From the NCBI RefSeq assembly GCF_008035925.1, contig NZ_CP036264.1:2848443-2912442 (forward strand): a stretch of 64,000 bases of DNA, given 5' to 3'. This DNA is from Stieleria maiorica (GTDB lineage Bacteria; Planctomycetota; Planctomycetia; Pirellulales; Pirellulaceae). Numbering within the stretch: the stretch's first letter is position 1; each line of letters opens with the position of its first letter. The position numbers were made by a program, and so were the translations under genes. The notes beneath the pieces were generated by a model. It did not search any database. It saw only the letters and a list, made by a program, of their open reading frames with translations, and had not been told where the DNA came from. Positions 61,828-64,000 of this stretch are shown one piece after another.

Positions 61828-62868
61828 ATGTCGCCCCCTGATTGCTCGTCGACCGCACCGCCGCGGAGAAACGGTGCCCGTTTCTCCACCCCCAACGGCC
61901 CAGTCGGTTGGCAGACGGCGATGAAGCGAGCGATCCGTTCCCAGGCCCAGTTGCGCCAGTGGCTGGGATTGGACCCGGACCCGCGGGCGGACCAGGCGGA
62001 GGCGTTTGCGACCTTTGTGCCCCTCGAACTTGCGTCGCGGATCACCCCCGGCGATTCCGAGGATCCGATCCTGCGTCAGGTGCTGACCACGTCCGAGGAA
62101 CTGACCGATCGCCCCGGATTTGTCTCCGATCCCGTCGGCGATTTGCAAGCCCAGCGTGGCGGCGGGTTGTTGCACAAGTACGACGGGCGTGCATTGATCG
62201 TCACCCACGGGGCCTGTGCGGTGCATTGTCGCTACTGTTTTCGACGCGAATTTCCGTATTCCGAAAGCGGATCGCGGACTCTGTCGTGGGCGCCGGCGCT
62301 GCGTTACATCCAGGACCACGAGGAGATCCACGAAGTCCTGCTCAGCGGTGGCGACCCGCTGACGTTGACCGACGGTGTTCTGTCGGACTTGATCGGCCGG
62401 ATCGAAGCGATCGAACACGTCCGCCGACTGCGGATTCACACCCGGCTGCCGATCGCGATTCCCCAACGCGTCACCGCGGAACTTGCCGAACGACTCGATC
62501 GGTCGCGGTTGGCCGTCTGGGTGGTCGTGCATAGCAATCACGCCCAGGAGATCGATCAGCACGTCGTCGCGGCGTTTGAGCGGATGAGGCGAGCGGGAAT
62601 GTCGGTGTTGAACCAGGCCGTTTTGTTGGCCGGAGTGAACGACTCCGCCGAGGCGCTGACCGAGCTGTCGCTGAAATTGGTTGATTCGGGCGTGCTGCCC
62701 TACTATCTGCATCAACTCGATCGCGTCCGCGGTGCCAGCCACTTTTGGGTGGACATCCAGCGGGGCAAACAGATCCTGCGGCAGATGCGCGGGTCGCTGC
62801 CCGGCTATGCCGTCCCCAAATACGTGATCGAGCAAGCCGGCGAAAACAGCAAGACGCCGATCGCGTAG
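61828..62868 (+). CDS. epmB: EF-P beta-lysylation protein EpmB (lysine 2,3-aminomutase-like radical SAM enzyme)
   Basis: 346 residues. The radical-SAM cluster CAVHCRYCFRREFPY has cysteines at 130, 134 and 137. SGGDPLTLTD is the SAM-binding segment, and the C-terminal GYAVPKYVIEQAG carries the PLP-lysine region. It matches the short lysine 2,3-aminomutase family that supplies (R)-beta-lysine for EF-P. It is divergent from efp, which makes the role very likely. EpmA, the ligase, is not in the window. The first 25 residues are polar and lack conservation, so the true start could be further in. Confidence 0.92.
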   Translation: MSPPDCSSTAPPRRNGARFSTPNGPVGWQTAMKRAIRSQAQLRQWLGLDPDPRADQAEAFATFVPLELASRITPGDSEDPILRQVLTTSEELTDRPGFVSDPVGDLQAQRGGGLLHKYDGRALIVTHGACAVHCRYCFRREFPYSESGSRTLSWAPALRYIQDHEEIHEVLLSGGDPLTLTDGVLSDLIGRIEAIEHVRRLRIHTRLPIAIPQRVTAELAERLDRSRLAVWVVVHSNHAQEIDQHVVAAFERMRRAGMSVLNQAVLLAGVNDSAEALTELSLKLVDSGVLPYYLHQLDRVRGASHFWVDIQRGKQILRQMRGSLPGYAVPKYVIEQAGENSKTPIA

Positions 62869-63136
62869 AATGTCACGCTGTGTGGGAGAGGCTGCTCGTC
62901 GTCTACGTCTACCGCAACTCAGTTTGCGTACTTGACGATGCGTTTGGAGGGTCGCCGTGTTCTCCGAACTCGGCGACAAAGCGAAGCTTTGCCCCGCGCC
63001 GACCTCAGAGAGGACGGCGACCGTCGTTCCCGGCGGCGGCGTCGCCGGAAAGCGAAACTCTTGGCGAGTTCCGCTACGGTCCCACTTGCCCCATCGACTT
63101 GTCGATACGTCCCGTGATACGGAAATCTTTTGATCG
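62869..63136. repeat. Family F and D repeats before the ABC permease
   Basis: 62949-63022 is the second family F copy (GTCGCCGTGTTCTCCGAACT and ACCTCAGAGAGGACGGCGAC). 63052-63076 is family D (CGAAACTCTTGGCGAGTTCC, then GCTAC), 61 bp before the ATG of the permease at 63137. The order F then D in the same direction suggests a composite element. No gene is seen. Confidence 0.8.
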
Positions 63137-64000
63137 ATGTACGTTTTCGAAAACCCGGTGCTTCAACGAGAGTTGTTGGTCAATCTGCGAACCAAGCGTG
63201 CGTTCGTTTTGTTGGCCGTTTACCAGCTTCTGTTGGCAACGGTGGTCGTCGCCGCTTGGCCGTCGGACCAGCGTTTGGATTTGACGACGAATCCGCCGTC
63301 GGCGACCAAGCTGGTCAATCTGTTCTTCCTCGGACAGTACGTGATCGCCTCGCTGATGGCCCCCAGTTTTGCGGCGGGCACGATCGCGGGAGAAAAAGAG
63401 CGCAAGACCTATGAGATGCTGCTGGCCAGCCCGCTTCGGCCCGGCGCGATCATCATCGGCAAAGTCGTCGCCTCGCTGACCCACATCGGCATGCTGATCA
63501 TCGGTTCGCTGCCGATCATCGTGTTGTGTCTGCCGCTGGGCGGGGTGAGTGTCTATGAAGTGTTGGCGGCCTACTTGGGGTTGATCATCTCGGTGATCCT
63601 GTTCGGCGCGATCGGGGTGATGGCCAGCAGCTATTTCCCACGGACCAGCAGCGCGCTGGTGGTCAGCTATCTGGCGATATTGCCGTTGGTGATCGGTGCC
63701 TGCTTGTTTTGGGCGTCGATGGCCAGTGAAGGCGACTTGCGACTGAAAATCTCCGCCATCGTGTTCCCTGCGTTCGGGTTGACCGCCGTGATTTTGATGG
63801 GGGCCGCCGCGGCCGGACGCATGCTCTATCCGCCGGACGTGGGCAGCGAAGGGAAGGAGGTGATCGATTTGGATCGCGAAGCCGAAGAGGCGGTCGGGTT
63901 GGTCATCCAACCGGATCAATTTCCCGATCGCTTGTTCGCCCCGCCGAAGAAAGACGAGATGATGGCCGACGGGGCCAACCCGGTTTATGACAAAGAATTG
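63137..64000 (+). CDS. ABC-2 type transporter permease (3' end cut by window edge)
   Basis: 288 residues from the ATG at 63137 up to the window end. Six membrane helices are visible (about 22-42, 60-85, 108-130, 138-162, 170-190, 205-225). The cytoplasmic loop AGTIAGEKERKTYEMLLASPLRP is the hallmark of NosY/ABC-2 permeases, which are part of ATP-driven export of a drug, polysaccharide or similar. A charged domain (230-288) continues past the edge. The ATP-binding partner is not in the window; genes encoding it probably follow. Confidence 0.88.
   Translation, partial: MYVFENPVLQRELLVNLRTKRAFVLLAVYQLLLATVVVAAWPSDQRLDLTTNPPSATKLVNLFFLGQYVIASLMAPSFAAGTIAGEKERKTYEMLLASPLRPGAIIIGKVVASLTHIGMLIIGSLPIIVLCLPLGGVSVYEVLAAYLGLIISVILFGAIGVMASSYFPRTSSALVVSYLAILPLVIGACLFWASMASEGDLRLKISAIVFPAFGLTAVILMGAAAAGRMLYPPDVGSEGKEVIDLDREAEEAVGLVIQPDQFPDRLFAPPKKDEMMADGANPVYDKEL

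Noticed and set aside
61783-62979. A 398-residue open frame antisense to epmB
   Set aside because: It is the shadow of the epmB gene, has no recognisable motif, and GC-rich DNA often gives such frames.
1-64000. tRNA, rRNA or known riboswitches
   Set aside because: I scanned the gaps by eye and found no cloverleaf with a conserved T-loop sequence and no rRNA stretch; a covariance-model search could still find a small RNA.

Overview
The window looks like a chromosomal segment of a planctomycete, most probably of the Pirellulaceae (Rhodopirellula/Stieleria-like). The reasons are the high GC content, three sulfatases, a dockerin protein with the planctomycete N-terminal RLLA export-type motif, an SHD1-domain protein, a DUF4416 protein, a squalene-route carotenoid-type cluster, and many planctomycete-type secreted proteins of unknown function. 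Genes are well spaced, and most intergenic gaps are filled with families of short palindromic repeats. I see no rRNA, tRNA, CRISPR array, prophage or transposase gene. Both window edges cut a gene: an ABC-F ATPase on the left and an ABC-2 permease on the right.

Layout. 1-1781: ABC-F ATPase and an ExbB/TolQ/MotA-type proton-channel protein. 2078-8312: a tight three-gene operon of a membrane Ser/Thr kinase with an extracytoplasmic sensor region, followed by two dynamin-like membrane GTPases; this is the best candidate for an undescribed system. 8516-15457: sulfatase, conserved unknown, di-haem peroxidase, mutY, PDZ protein. 15648-20449: LapA-like protein, the imuA-imuB mutasome genes (no dnaE2 beside them), lipid kinase. 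20989-25402: an Omp85/BamA split into a POTRA gene and a barrel gene, followed 2 bp later by a SMI1/KNR4 (SUKH) protein. 25792-29089: three secreted or anchored unknowns. 29340-30569: a XylR-type regulator flanked by two inverted copies of a MITE-like element. 31083-35416: aminotransferase, ApgM/homoserine-kinase-like protein and a four-ACT aspartate kinase. 35509-40035: DUF4416, RNase HII-like protein, sulfatase, small membrane protein.

40269-52080: large dockerin/cadherin-like surface protein, an acidic Met-rich secreted protein, M13 peptidase, a sulfatase without signal peptide, and a duplicated parvulin foldase. 52321-57800: aldehyde dehydrogenase, carotenoid-type desaturase/oxidase, acyltransferase and glycosyltransferase, a set that matches staphyloxanthin-like C30 carotenoid tailoring. 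58092-64000: fumC, efp-mgtE, the divergent efp-modifying enzyme epmB, and an ABC permease.

The repeats fall into several families: A (GTTCCAAGGC/GTTCCCAGGC arms with a CCACAC core), B (GGCGCTAGCC), C (TACGATGGCCCTTCC), D/E (GTAGCGGAA ... TTCCGCTAC hairpins whose stems co-vary), F (GTCGCCGTGTTCTCC), G (GCCAGCCCGACGCGTGAGC) and a 14-mer family. One B copy is read as part of the imuA coding sequence. All family names for proteins come from motif reading alone; no database search was possible.
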